Part shown: piece after piece, positions 25,258-33,563 of the stretch | How positions within the stretch are numbered: position 1 is the stretch's first letter | Layout of the letters: each line of letters opens with the position of its first letter | Source: Actinomycetota bacterium | GTDB lineage: Bacteria > Actinomycetota > Acidimicrobiia > Acidimicrobiales > Ilumatobacteraceae | Reading direction: 5' to 3' | Length of the DNA: 64,000 nt | NCBI GenBank assembly: GCA_963169665.1 | Contig: CAUJET010000153.1 | Location: forward strand, 1-64,000 | Notes under the pieces: generated by a model | Databases searched by the model: none | The model's input: only the letters and a program-made list of their open reading frames with translations | Told to the model about the DNA's origin: nothing | Program-made: the position numbers and the translations under genes

Positions 25258-26867
25258 GACGTGGACTCCTGACTCGCATCGTTCGATGAACCGGTGGCAG
25301 CGACGGGGACGGGTGCGCCGTAGCCGCCACCACCGGGCAGGTCGAGGCGCACGTGGTCACCCGGCTGCAGCGTGACACGCGCCTGCGTGCGCACGGGCTC
25401 ACCGTTGACCGTGAAGGCGCCGGCGCCGCCCTGCTCACCGCCGAAGATGCCCTCCGGGGCGTGAGCGAGACGGGAGGTGACGGCGTTCAGCTGCCACGCC
25501 CGCTCGGTGTCGACGGTGAACTCGATGGTCTGGCCGAGGCCGCCCACCTGAGCACCTGCGCCGCCACTGCCGACGCGGAGTTCCTTGCGCAGGAAGCGGA
25601 TGGGTGCGGAGGCCTCGACGACCTCGATCGGCACGGCGGCCACACCCGTGGGGTACGAGCACGCCGACAGGCCCGGCTTCGCGGCTCGGGCCCCGACGCC
25701 ACCGGCGTAGGTGAACATGGCGGTGATGAACGGGCGGCCGTCGTCGTGGTTGCCGCTCACCTGCATGGTCCACACGGCGCCGGAGCCCTCGGCCATCGCC
25801 TGGTCGGGACGGATCTGGGCCAGCGCCTTCAGCAGCGCGTTCGGCAGGAACATGCCGACGACGTGCCGGGCGGTGCACGGCTGCGGCGACACGGCGTTGA
25901 CGATCGAGCCGACCGGCGCCTCCACCTTGATCGGGGCGAGGCTGCCGTGGTTGTTGGGCAGGTCGGGGTTGAGCACCGAGCGCACCGTGAAGGTGGTGTA
26001 GGCGTGGGTGTAGTTCTTCACCACGTTGATGCCGTACGGGCTGGCGCCCGACGATCCCTCATAGTCGACGGTGATCTCGCCGGCCTCCGGGTCGACGGTG
26101 ACCGCGCAGACGATGTCGATCTCGCTGCCGTCGGCCAGGTCGAGCACGGCGCTCGCCCGATACGTGCCGGCGGGCAGTTCGCGGATGCTCGCCCGGGTGG
26201 CGGCCTCGGAGCGGGTGATGATCTCGTCGGCGAGGTCCTCGATGTCGTCGAGGTCGTGGCGGTCGCACAGCGCGCGCAGTCGCTGGGCACCCACCTCGCC
26301 GCTGGCCATCTGGGCGTGCAGGTCGCCGGCCATGTGGTCGGGCTGGCGAACGTTCGACAGGATGAACTTCCAGGCGTCGTGGTTGCGCTCGCCGGCGATC
26401 ATCAGCCGCACGATCGGGATCCAGATGCCCTCCTCGAACACGTCGCGGGCACCGGCACCGATGCCGTAGCCGCCCACGTCGGTGTGGTGGATCGTGGACC
26501 CGAAGAACGCGATCACACGACCGTTGCGGAACACCGGGCACAGCACCGTGACGTCGAGCAGTTGCCCGGCCGTCTTGTACGGATCGTTGGTGATGAGGAC
26601 GTCCCCCTCGACGAGGGAATCGGTCGGGTACTCCTCGAGGATCGCCGAGGCGGCCCGGGCGAGCGAGTTGATGTGACCCGGCGTGCCGGTGACGGCCTGG
26701 GCGACCATGCGGCCGCGTCGATCGAACACGGCGTTGGCGAGGTCGCCGGCCTCGCGCACGATCGGCGAGAACGCCGCGCGCTGGAGGGCGCGGGCCTGCT
26801 CGTTGACGGTGGCGATGAGGCTCTGCCACAGCACCTCGAGCTCGATGGGGTCGAACGTGCGGGTCAT
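25254..26867 (-). CDS. Hydantoinase B / oxoprolinase subunit
   Basis: A 537-residue HyuB-type subunit: FSPIVREAGDLANAVFDRRGRMVAQAVTGTPGHI near the N-terminus, DVLITNDPYKTAGQLLDV, and LDLPGGGGYG at the end are diagnostic. With the HyuA subunit it forms an ATP-dependent enzyme opening cyclic amides (5-oxoproline, N-methylhydantoin) or carboxylating ketones. The ATG at 26867 overlaps HyuA by 4 bp. In this operon a cyclic amide or imide intermediate formed by oxygenation is a reasonable substrate class; this is an inference. Confidence 0.9.
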   Translation of the reverse strand: MTRTFDPIELEVLWQSLIATVNEQARALQRAAFSPIVREAGDLANAVFDRRGRMVAQAVTGTPGHINSLARAASAILEEYPTDSLVEGDVLITNDPYKTAGQLLDVTVLCPVFRNGRVIAFFGSTIHHTDVGGYGIGAGARDVFEEGIWIPIVRLMIAGERNHDAWKFILSNVRQPDHMAGDLHAQMASGEVGAQRLRALCDRHDLDDIEDLADEIITRSEAATRASIRELPAGTYRASAVLDLADGSEIDIVCAVTVDPEAGEITVDYEGSSGASPYGINVVKNYTHAYTTFTVRSVLNPDLPNNHGSLAPIKVEAPVGSIVNAVSPQPCTARHVVGMFLPNALLKALAQIRPDQAMAEGSGAVWTMQVSGNHDDGRPFITAMFTYAGGVGARAAKPGLSACSYPTGVAAVPIEVVEASAPIRFLRKELRVGSGGAGAQVGGLGQTIEFTVDTERAWQLNAVTSRLAHAPEGIFGGEQGGAGAFTVNGEPVRTQARVTLQPGDHVRLDLPGGGGYGAPVPVAATGSSNDASQESTS

Positions 26868-28996
26868 CGTGCGCCACCTTCCTGGCCGGAGCCGGTTCTG
26901 CCCGGCTGGCTGCCGGCCCGTCGTTCGGCGAGCAGCGAGCCGTCGGGCAGCACCGAGGCGGTCCACGTCGGCCGGATGACCGCGGTGGTCTCGCGCTCCT
27001 CGACGATCGCGGGGCCGTCGATGCGCTGGCCGACGCCGAGGTCGCCGCGGCGGTACACCGGGGTGTCGACCGCAGCGGTGCCGCGATCGAATCGGACCGG
27101 GCGATGCCGGACCGGCTCGCCGACGGTGGTGTTGACCACGGTGGTCGGCTCGACGGTGGCGGCCGGGGCGAACGCCGACAGCCGCCACGTGACGGCCTCG
27201 ACGCCCACGTCGGGGATCGTGAGGCCGTAGATGCGGCGGTAGTCGGCCTCGAACATCTCGACCACCTGTGCGTCGGTGGCCGGCCAGTCGTCGCCGCTGG
27301 TCTCGCCCACCCAGATCGTGATCTCGTTGCCCTGGCCCTGGTAGCGGGCGTCGAGGCCGTACCGGAAGCGGATCGCCTCCGGCGCGACGCCGGCGGCGGC
27401 GAGCACTCGGCGGCCCTCCTCGCGGAGCTCGCCCAGCAGGGCGTCGCGCTCGGCGATGTCGACGGTGGCGAGCGCCCGCACCATGCTGCGGGCGAGGTCG
27501 ATGCGCACCGGGGTGACGAGGGTGCCGAACGCCGACAGCACGCTGGCGTTCACGGGGAACACCACGCGGGGCGACTCGAGCAGCTCGGCGACACCACAGG
27601 CGTGCACCGGGCCGGCGCCACCGAAGGCGAGGACGGTGATGCCGCGCAGGTCAGCGCCCTGTTCGACGGCGTGCATCCGCGAGGCGGCCGCCATGTTCTG
27701 GTTGACCAGCTCGTGGATGCCGGCAGCAGTGTCGTCGGCCGAGAGACCGAGTGGGCCGGCCACCGATGTGAGCGCCGCGGTGCAGGCGTCCATGTCGAGG
27801 GCCATGTCGCCGCCGAGGAAGAACGAGGCGTCGAGCAGGCCGAGGGTGAGGTCGGCGTCCGTGACGGCGGGCTTGGTGCCGCCGCGGCCGTAACACGCCG
27901 GGCCGGGATCGGCACCGGCCGACTCGGGGCCCACCTTCAGCAGGCCCAACTCGTCGATGCGGGCCTGACTGCCGCCGCCAGCGCCGATCTCGACGAGGTC
28001 GACCGACGGCACCGACACCGGGAATCCGGAGCCCTTCTTGAACCGGTAGATGCGGGCCACCTCGAAGGTGTTGGTGAGCTCGGGCTCGCCGTCGACGATG
28101 AGGCAGGACTTGGCGGTGGTGCCACCCATGTCGAAGCACAGCAGGCGGTCCTCGCCGAGGCGCTTGGCGAACCAGCTGCCCGCCAGCGCGCCGGCGGCGG
28201 GGCCGGACTCGACGAGGCGGATGGGAGCGCGGGCGGCGTCGTTGGCCGACACCACGCCACCGTTGGACAGCATCATCAGCACCGAGCCGCCGAAGCCCTC
28301 GCCGGCGAGCCACTTCTGCAGCTCGTCGAGGTAGGGCCCGATGACGGGCATGGTGGCGGCGTTGCACGCCGTGGTGATCATGCGCGGGTACTCGCGGATC
28401 TGCGGCGAGATGTCCGACGAGATGCACACCGGCACGCCGAGCTCGGCGCGCAGGTGCTCGGCGACGATGCGCTCGTTGGCCGGATTGGCGTAGGAGTTGA
28501 TGAGGCACACGCCCACGGCCTCCACCTTCGCGGCCCGGAGCTGCTCGGTGATCGTGGCGAGCCCCTCGGCCGTCGGTGCGCTCACCGCACGACCTTGCGG
28601 ATCGGTGCGCTCGTCGAGTTCGACGACGCGGTCGCGCGGCACGGGCGGTGCCGGGAACTCGATCTGCAGGTCGTACATGTCGTAGCGGTGCTCGTTGCGG
28701 ATGAGCAACGTGTCGCCGAACCCGCTGGTGGTGACGATGCCGGCGCGGCCGATCTTGCCCTCGATCAGCGCGTTGGTGATGAGGGTGGTGGCGTGCACGA
28801 TCGGCGCGGTGATGTCGGCCGGGCGGACGCCCGCCTTGCCGAGCAGCTGCATCACACCGGTGCGCACGCCGTCGAGCGGTGCGCTCGGTGTGGTGAGGGT
28901 CTTGTCGACGACGACGCGGCCCGAGGCGGCGTCGAACAGGACGACGTCGGTGAACGTGCCACCGATGTCGACCGCGAGTCTCCAGTCGGCGTTCAT
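26864..28996 (-). CDS. Hydantoinase A / oxoprolinase ATP-binding subunit
   Basis: A 710-residue HyuA-type subunit of the actin-like ATPase fold. The N-terminal phosphate-binding strand RLAVDIGGTFTDVVLFD is at residues 6-22, FDMGGTTAKSCLI lies mid-protein, and VEIGAGGGSQARIDE and LAFGGAGPVHACGVAEL are conserved glycine-rich motifs. The start is ATG 28996, 4-bp overlapped by the cupin gene. It pairs with HyuB downstream for ATP-driven ring opening. The full length and all motifs indicate an intact enzyme. Confidence 0.92.
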   Translation of the reverse strand: MNADWRLAVDIGGTFTDVVLFDAASGRVVVDKTLTTPSAPLDGVRTGVMQLLGKAGVRPADITAPIVHATTLITNALIEGKIGRAGIVTTSGFGDTLLIRNEHRYDMYDLQIEFPAPPVPRDRVVELDERTDPQGRAVSAPTAEGLATITEQLRAAKVEAVGVCLINSYANPANERIVAEHLRAELGVPVCISSDISPQIREYPRMITTACNAATMPVIGPYLDELQKWLAGEGFGGSVLMMLSNGGVVSANDAARAPIRLVESGPAAGALAGSWFAKRLGEDRLLCFDMGGTTAKSCLIVDGEPELTNTFEVARIYRFKKGSGFPVSVPSVDLVEIGAGGGSQARIDELGLLKVGPESAGADPGPACYGRGGTKPAVTDADLTLGLLDASFFLGGDMALDMDACTAALTSVAGPLGLSADDTAAGIHELVNQNMAAASRMHAVEQGADLRGITVLAFGGAGPVHACGVAELLESPRVVFPVNASVLSAFGTLVTPVRIDLARSMVRALATVDIAERDALLGELREEGRRVLAAAGVAPEAIRFRYGLDARYQGQGNEITIWVGETSGDDWPATDAQVVEMFEADYRRIYGLTIPDVGVEAVTWRLSAFAPAATVEPTTVVNTTVGEPVRHRPVRFDRGTAAVDTPVYRRGDLGVGQRIDGPAIVEERETTAVIRPTWTASVLPDGSLLAERRAGSQPGRTGSGQEGGAR

Positions 28997-29457
28997 GCCG
29001 CACCTGCTTCCGTGGCTTCGGAGGTCGTCCCGGTGGGGAGCGGGCTCTGGGCCGGCAGGCCGCCGCGCGGGGTTCGGGGTGGGGCGAACACGTCGAGGAT
29101 CCACACCTCGTCGAACTCGTCGTCGCCCACGAAGATGCTCTCGCCGTGCCAGATGGTGGTGGGGGCGAAGTAGAAGTCGCCGGCGTTCAGCACCCGCCGC
29201 GTGCCGTCGTCGGGATCGCCGATCCGGAAGTCGAGCGTGCCGCGCATGATGATGCCGAGCTGCTCGTTGGAATCGTGTTTGTGCAGGATCGAGCCGTCGG
29301 CGCCGCCCTTGATGCGCCAGAACCAGAACTCGAGGTGGTCGCCGATCATCACGCGGCGGCGGAATCCCTGGCGGTCGGTCTCGACGAACTCGGCGTCGTC
29401 GAAGAAGTAGACGTACTGATCACTCATCTGGCCGGGTCTCATCTCGTCGGTGCTCAC
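28993..29457 (-). CDS. Cupin-domain protein
   Basis: A 154-residue single-domain cupin. Motif 1 is HKHDSNEQLGIIMRGTLDFRIG (about 58-80; His, His and Glu metal ligands) and motif 2 is AGDFYFAPTTIWHGE (His). This gives a complete 3-His/1-Glu metal site, so it could be a small dioxygenase or isomerase. It overlaps the GntR gene and the HyuA gene by 4 bp on each side. A second start (MSDQYVYF) lies 10 codons downstream. The substrate is unknown. Confidence 0.85.
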   Translation of the reverse strand: MSTDEMRPGQMSDQYVYFFDDAEFVETDRQGFRRRVMIGDHLEFWFWRIKGGADGSILHKHDSNEQLGIIMRGTLDFRIGDPDDGTRRVLNAGDFYFAPTTIWHGESIFVGDDEFDEVWILDVFAPPRTPRGGLPAQSPLPTGTTSEATEAGAA

Positions 29458-30158
29458 AGGAGACGCTCCACCATGCGACGCTCGACGTCGTCGAGGTGGG
29501 CCACCACGGCGGCCACGGCCTTGCGGGTGTGGCCCTTGACGAGGGCATCGGCGATCGCCTGGTGGGCGGTCGTCGACGACTCGATGATGTCGAGCACCTC
29601 GGCCCGGTTCACCTCGGCGTACAGCAGCGACGAGAACTCGCCCGAGCCGAACAACTGGGCGAGCGCCTTCGCGTGCACCTCGTGCAGCAACGGGTTGCCG
29701 CAGGCACGGGCCAGTGCGGCGTGGAACCGGCGGTCGATCTCGCGGAACTCCTCGAGGTCGCTGGTGACCATCGCGGCGAGGGCGGCGATCTCCTCGCGCT
29801 CGGTCTCGGTGGCCCGCTTGGTGGCGAACTCGACGATCGCGGGCTCGATCACCTGGCGCACCTCGAACAGCTGGGTGACGAGGGCCTTGCGGTCGTCACC
29901 GGCGAAGTTCACCTCGGGCAGTTGCTCGGCGACGACGCTGCGGTTGCCGCGGCGCTCGAGGTAGCCGGCGATCACCAGGCCCTGGATGGCCTCGCGGACC
30001 GAGGTGCGGGCGACACCGAACTCCTGGCACAGCACGCGCTCGGCGGGCAGCGGGGTGCCGGGGGCGAGCTGACCGGTGTGGATCGCATCCGCCAGGCGCT
30101 GACGGATCTCGGCCGAGACCGTCTGGCGGGTGACGGGATTGAAGCTGGTGGGACTCAT
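29454..30158 (-). CDS. GntR-family regulator (FadR/FCD subgroup)
   Basis: A 234-residue regulator. The N-terminal winged helix-turn-helix (about 10-75) has PLPAERVLCQEFGVARTSVREAIQGLVIAGYLERR. The C-terminal FCD domain has FREIDRRFHAALARACGNPLL and a TAHQAIADAL helix whose His and Asp residues bind metal and effector in relatives. It lies second in the operon it probably controls, with a FadR-like palindrome TGGTCTGACCA upstream of the first gene and similar sites before two other transcription units. The effector is likely a pathway metabolite. ATG 30158 overlaps the VOC gene stop by 4 bp. Confidence 0.9.
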   Translation of the reverse strand: MSPTSFNPVTRQTVSAEIRQRLADAIHTGQLAPGTPLPAERVLCQEFGVARTSVREAIQGLVIAGYLERRGNRSVVAEQLPEVNFAGDDRKALVTQLFEVRQVIEPAIVEFATKRATETEREEIAALAAMVTSDLEEFREIDRRFHAALARACGNPLLHEVHAKALAQLFGSGEFSSLLYAEVNRAEVLDIIESSTTAHQAIADALVKGHTRKAVAAVVAHLDDVERRMVERLL

Positions 30159-30640
30159 CGCAGGCCTACCGTCGCGAAGTGGGCGCGCTCGGCGTCGAGG
30201 TCGAGCGGGTCGACGATCGCGAGGTGCTCGGCGGCGCCCCAGTGTTCGGCGGGCACGAGCCACATCACCTCGAACTCGAGACCGTCGGGATCCTTCGCGT
30301 AGAGGCTCTTGTTGGCGCCGTGGTCGCTCGCACCGACGAGTGCGCCGGCGGCCGCGAGGCGATCGCGCATCGCGGCGAGCTCCTCGAGCGTTGGTACCTC
30401 CCAGGCGAGGTGGTACATGCCGACCGTGCGGGCGCCGGCCTCGCTCGGGCCGACGCCGTCGCCGACGGTGAAGAACGCGATGTCGTGGTGGTTGTCGCTC
30501 GCCGGGGCACGCATGAACACGAACGCCCCGTCGGGGTGCTCGATCACCGTCGAGAACCCCAGGACGTCGGTGTAGAACCGTTGCGTGCGCGCCGCGCTGC
30601 GGACGTACAACACCGCATGGTTCATTCTCGTGATCGGCAT
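30155..30640 (-). CDS. VOC-fold dioxygenase/glyoxalase-like protein 3
   Basis: A 161-residue VOC protein: MNHAVLYVRSAARTQRFYTDVLGF starts the fold with a His ligand, GMYHLAWEVPTLEEL supplies a second His, and KDPDGLEFEVMWLVP the Glu. This resembles a catechol 2,3-dioxygenase-like single domain with an intact metal site. I chose ATG 30640 because GGAG lies 8 nt upstream; the frame stays open to 30736 through the operator. It is the first gene of the operon and is followed by the GntR gene with a 4-bp overlap. Confidence 0.85.
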   Translation of the reverse strand: MPITRMNHAVLYVRSAARTQRFYTDVLGFSTVIEHPDGAFVFMRAPASDNHHDIAFFTVGDGVGPSEAGARTVGMYHLAWEVPTLEELAAMRDRLAAAGALVGASDHGANKSLYAKDPDGLEFEVMWLVPAEHWGAAEHLAIVDPLDLDAERAHFATVGLR

Positions 30641-30697
30641 GGACACCACTCCGTCTCGCTCGTCGCGACCCCGGTGTGGGGTCGACGTTGGACTGAT

Positions 30698-30708
30698 GGT
30701 CTGACCAT
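30698..30708. promoter_or_regulatory. GntR-type operator TGGTCTGACCA (site 2)
   Basis: A perfect palindrome 58 bp upstream of the operon's first ATG, preceded by GGACTGA as at site 1. On the minus strand TATGGT (30710-30705), a plausible -10 box, overlaps it, so a bound regulator would block initiation. The encoded GntR protein is the natural candidate for autoregulation. Confidence 0.72.
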
Positions 30709-30760
30709 AGCGGATCGTGGTGACGGGGTCGGGCACGGCGGGCAGTGCGGGCAGTGCGGC

Positions 30761-31864
30761 TCAGCCGGCGAGGATCGACCGGTCGATGCCGGCGTGGCAA
30801 CCGAGGGTGCCGTCGACCACCTGGGTGACCCCGAGGTCGATCGCAACCGAGGCGAGGGAGTACGCGTCGTCGGCGCTCAGATCGAAGTGGGTCTGCAGGA
30901 ACCACAGCATCTGCCCGGCCGCGCCACGCATCGCCTCGTCGAGGTCGGCGCCGAAGCCGTGGGTGTACCAGTGGCTCGCCGTCTCCATCAGCGGGGTGGT
31001 GATGCCGAGGCCTTCGATGACGCTCACCTGGATGGTGGCGTCGAGCGACGCCTCGATCGCCGTGCCGCAGATCTCGCCGTCGCCCTGGGCGAAGTGTGGG
31101 TCGCCGACGTACAGGCCGGCGCCGTCGATCGAGACCGGGTAGCACATGGTGGCGCCCGGCCCGAGGCGCCAGTTGTCGACGTTGCCGCCGAACGGGCCTG
31201 GCGGGATCGACGACAGGCGGCCCGATTCGGACGGCGCGACGCCCATCACCCCGAAGTGCGGGCGCACCGGCACCCGTACGTCACGGGAGAACGGCTGCCG
31301 CAGCGTGGCCTCGGGGGGTGAGACCACGCCCGGCAGGTCGTAGATCGGGCGTTCGGTGAAGTCGAAGCCGAAGACGGGACGGGCGATCGGTCCGAACGAG
31401 CCGGCGGCGCCGCCGTGCAGGGTCGGGTCGTCGAGGCCGTAGATGGTGATCCGCTCCTTGCCGAACACGTCGTGGAACAGGCCCCAGTTCGCCGCGCAGT
31501 TCGAGCCGTAGGGCAGCCGCGGCGACATGTCGAGGATCGTGACCGCGAGCGCATCGCCGGGCTTGGCGCCGCGGACGTGGATCGGGCCGGTGAGGATGTG
31601 CACGCCCGGGCCGCGCGTCTCGGGTGCGATCGAGCTCCAGAGGGCTCGGATGCCGTCGTCCATCAACAGATCGGGTGCGTCGCCGGCGTGGTGGGTGATC
31701 GCCTCGATCCGGATGATGTCGCCGTCGTCGACCTCCAGGCACGGCGGCTGGTCGCGGTCGATGTATCCCCAGTAGCACGTGTCGGGGGTGGCCGGCAGGT
31801 GGTGCACCGTGGGGGTGGGGAACGACGTCGCGCGTGCGGCGACGGGCAGCGGCGGGTGCGACAT
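30761..31864 (-). CDS. Acetamidase/formamidase family amidohydrolase
   Basis: A 367-residue FmdA/AmdA protein that hydrolyses short amides to ammonia and an acid. Conserved stretches include an N-terminal HHLPATPDTCYWGYIDRD, GPIHVRGAKPGDALAV near residue 95 and GDPHFAQGDGEICGTAIE near 260. I chose ATG 31864 because a TAGCTT box ends 7 nt upstream (leaderless pattern); TTG 31873 is also in frame but would fall in that box. GntR operator site 3 lies about 75-85 bp upstream. It sits between the heterocycle operon and the urease operon, linking amide breakdown to nitrogen release. Confidence 0.88.
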   Translation of the reverse strand: MSHPPLPVAARATSFPTPTVHHLPATPDTCYWGYIDRDQPPCLEVDDGDIIRIEAITHHAGDAPDLLMDDGIRALWSSIAPETRGPGVHILTGPIHVRGAKPGDALAVTILDMSPRLPYGSNCAANWGLFHDVFGKERITIYGLDDPTLHGGAAGSFGPIARPVFGFDFTERPIYDLPGVVSPPEATLRQPFSRDVRVPVRPHFGVMGVAPSESGRLSSIPPGPFGGNVDNWRLGPGATMCYPVSIDGAGLYVGDPHFAQGDGEICGTAIEASLDATIQVSVIEGLGITTPLMETASHWYTHGFGADLDEAMRGAAGQMLWFLQTHFDLSADDAYSLASVAIDLGVTQVVDGTLGCHAGIDRSILAG

Positions 31865-31928
31865 GGGGGGCAAGCTAGGAACCGCCTGTTTCCCCCGCGT
31901 TTCGAGTCGATGACGACTGGGGTCCGTC

Positions 31929-31947
31929 TGGTCTGATGGTCAGACCA
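31929..31947. promoter_or_regulatory. GntR-type operator, one and a half sites (site 3)
   Basis: A full palindrome TGGTCAGACCA at 31937-31947 is preceded directly by TGGTCTGA at 31929-31936, giving an overlapping extra half-site. It lies 65-83 bp upstream of the acetamidase ATG and overlaps the last codons of ureD. It shares the CTGATGGTCWGACCA core with sites 1 and 2. Confidence 0.7.
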
Positions 31948-32695
31948 AGGCAGCCGACCCCGTGACATCCGTTCGTGCGGCGAACAGATCGAGCGCGTCG
32001 ATCGTGCGCAGATCGTCGGTGGTCGCCGTGGCGAGCATCGCCCCCCGGTCGAGGGCGAACACCGCCGCGACCACCTCAGGGGTCACGATCGAGCACGCTG
32101 CCGGTGCGAACGCCTCGCCGAGGGTGACGGCGGACAGCACCGCCCGCGCGGCGCCGTGGGCGCCGGGACCGGCGAAGGGGCCGTCGGACAGGTCGAGCTC
32201 CTGGTCGAGCACCGGCACCCCGTCGATCACCACCCGCTGGTGCAGCGCCAGCCGACCGGCCGGCTCGGCGTGCCGGCCGCGCACCACGGATTCCACCACA
32301 CGGGCCGACGCCTCGGGGTGGGCGGTGAGGAGCATCGAGGTGCGGTGCCGGCTGCCCTGGACGCTGACCGTCGGCTCGGGCCACCAGTCGAGCGTCGACC
32401 CGGCAGCGAGGGTGATGTCGATGTCGAACGTCGATGGGTCGCCGGCCGGGCCCGGGTGCACCATCGCGGCGCCTGTCGAACGGATCCGTACCGCGGCGCC
32501 CTCCTCCACCGTGAGCGAGAGGCGGAGCCGGTCGCCGCCGAGCGGGCCGGCCGCGCCGTTCACCCACGACAGTGCGAGCGCCGGTCCGTCGGTGCGCGCC
32601 TCCCGGAACAGCAGCGGCACCTCGCACGAGACGTGGTGCAGGCGGCTGCGCCCGGTCGCGTCGACGCGCACCACCAGCTCGGTCCGGGCCTCCAT
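31940..32695 (-). CDS. ureD: Urease accessory protein UreD
   Basis: A 251-residue UreD/UreH scaffold that binds the urease apoprotein with UreF and UreG for nickel insertion. Diagnostic segments are EVPLLFREARTDGPALALSWVNGAAGPLGGDRL and TLDWWPEPTVSVQGSRHRT (urease UreDs usually read L-P-x-x-x-I-x-F/Y there). ATG 32695 is 25 bp downstream of ureG, and it is the last gene of the urease operon. Operator site 3 for the next gene lies inside its 3' end. Confidence 0.88.
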   Translation of the reverse strand: MEARTELVVRVDATGRSRLHHVSCEVPLLFREARTDGPALALSWVNGAAGPLGGDRLRLSLTVEEGAAVRIRSTGAAMVHPGPAGDPSTFDIDITLAAGSTLDWWPEPTVSVQGSRHRTSMLLTAHPEASARVVESVVRGRHAEPAGRLALHQRVVIDGVPVLDQELDLSDGPFAGPGAHGAARAVLSAVTLGEAFAPAACSIVTPEVVAAVFALDRGAMLATATTDDLRTIDALDLFAARTDVTGSAALV

Positions 32696-32720
32696 CTCGT
32701 GTTCGGTGTCCCGGCGTCCG

Positions 32721-33446
32721 TCAGCTCGCGTGCTGCCAGGCGTGGAGCTGGGCGCGCACCCAGTCGGCCACGGCGGCGGCGCCCTCGGGATCGACCAAGG
32801 AGGTGAACAGCATCGGGAGCGTGCCGCGCCGCGCGGTCGCGTCGCGCTCCATCACCGACAGGTCGGCGCCGACGAGTGGGGCGAGGTCGGTCTTGTTGAT
32901 CACGAGGAGGTCGGCGGTGGTGACGCCGGGGCCGCCCTTGCGCGGCACCTTGTCGCCGCCGGCGACGTCGATGACGAAGATCTGCCGGTCCACCAGTGCC
33001 CGGCTGAAGATCGCCGTGAGGTTGTCGCCGCCGCTCTCGAGCAGGGTGAGCTCGACCGGCGCGTGGCGCGCCTCGAGGTGCTCGACCGCGTCGAGGTTCG
33101 CCGAGATGTCGTCGCGGATCGCGGTGTGCGGGCAGGCACCCGTCTCAACGGGCGCGATCCGGTCGTCGGCGAGCACGGCCATGCGGCGCAGCGCCTCGGC
33201 GTCTTCGGTGGTGAAGATGTCGTTGGTGACCACGACGGTGCTCACCTCCGACGCCAGGCGCCGGCACAGCGCGGCGACCAGGGCGGTCTTCCCGCTGCCG
33301 ACGGGGCCGCCGATGCCGATGCGCAGCGGCCGCGTGCCGGGCACACCGAACGCCCACGGCGTGTCGTCGGGCAGGCCGTCGTGATGACCGTGGGTGTGGC
33401 CGTCGCTCGGGTGGTGCGGTTGGCCGGGGTTGTGATCAGGAGGCAA
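32721..33446 (-). CDS. ureG: Urease accessory GTPase UreG with His-rich N-terminus
   Basis: A 241-residue GTPase that delivers nickel to urease. P-loop [17 protein letters not shown] is near residue 45, the metal-binding C-P-H is in [14 protein letters not shown], and [19 protein letters not shown] is the guanine-specificity region. The first about 30 residues contain eight His ([14 protein letters not shown]), a nickel-storing stretch that may stand in for the missing UreE. The start is TTG 33446 with GGAGG 9 nt upstream. That signal lies inside a duplicated copy of the ureF 3' end, so the present start region arose by duplication. Confidence 0.9.
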   Translation of the reverse strand: MPPDHNPGQPHHPSDGHTHGHHDGLPDDTPWAFGVPGTRPLRIGIGGPVGSGKTALVAALCRRLASEVSTVVVTNDIFTTEDAEALRRMAVLADDRIAPVETGACPHTAIRDDISANLDAVEHLEARHAPVELTLLESGGDNLTAIFSRALVDRQIFVIDVAGGDKVPRKGGPGVTTADLLVINKTDLAPLVGADLSVMERDATARRGTLPMLFTSLVDPEGAAAVADWVRAQLHAWQHAS

Positions 33447-33563
33447 AGAGCCTCACCTCCCAGGTGGCGTGGTGTCCATCGGTGAATCCGCCGCCTGGGA
33501 GGTGCGGACGCGCGTGGTGTGGTTCAGGAGGCAAAGAGCCTCACCTCCCAGGTGGCGTGGTGT
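33436..33563. repeat. Tandem duplication of the ureF 3' end
   Basis: A 40-bp block at 33436-33475 recurs identically at 33524-33563 (period 88). The right copy is the real 3' end of ureF including its stop; the left copy sits before ureG and supplies its GGAGG and TTG. The spacer between them also holds CCTGGGAGGTG (33494-33504), an inverted match to CACCTCCCAGG within each copy, so hairpins can form. Confidence 0.85.

Noticed and set aside
31865-31873. TTG start at 31873 for the acetamidase
   Set aside because: It would lie inside the TAGCTT box and adds only MPP; ATG 31864 fits the leaderless spacing.
33454-33504. A transcription terminator between ureF and ureG
   Set aside because: The CACCTCCCAGG/CCTGGGAGGTG pairing has a loop of about 29 nt and no T tract, and stopping here would silence ureG and ureD, which are needed with ureABC.
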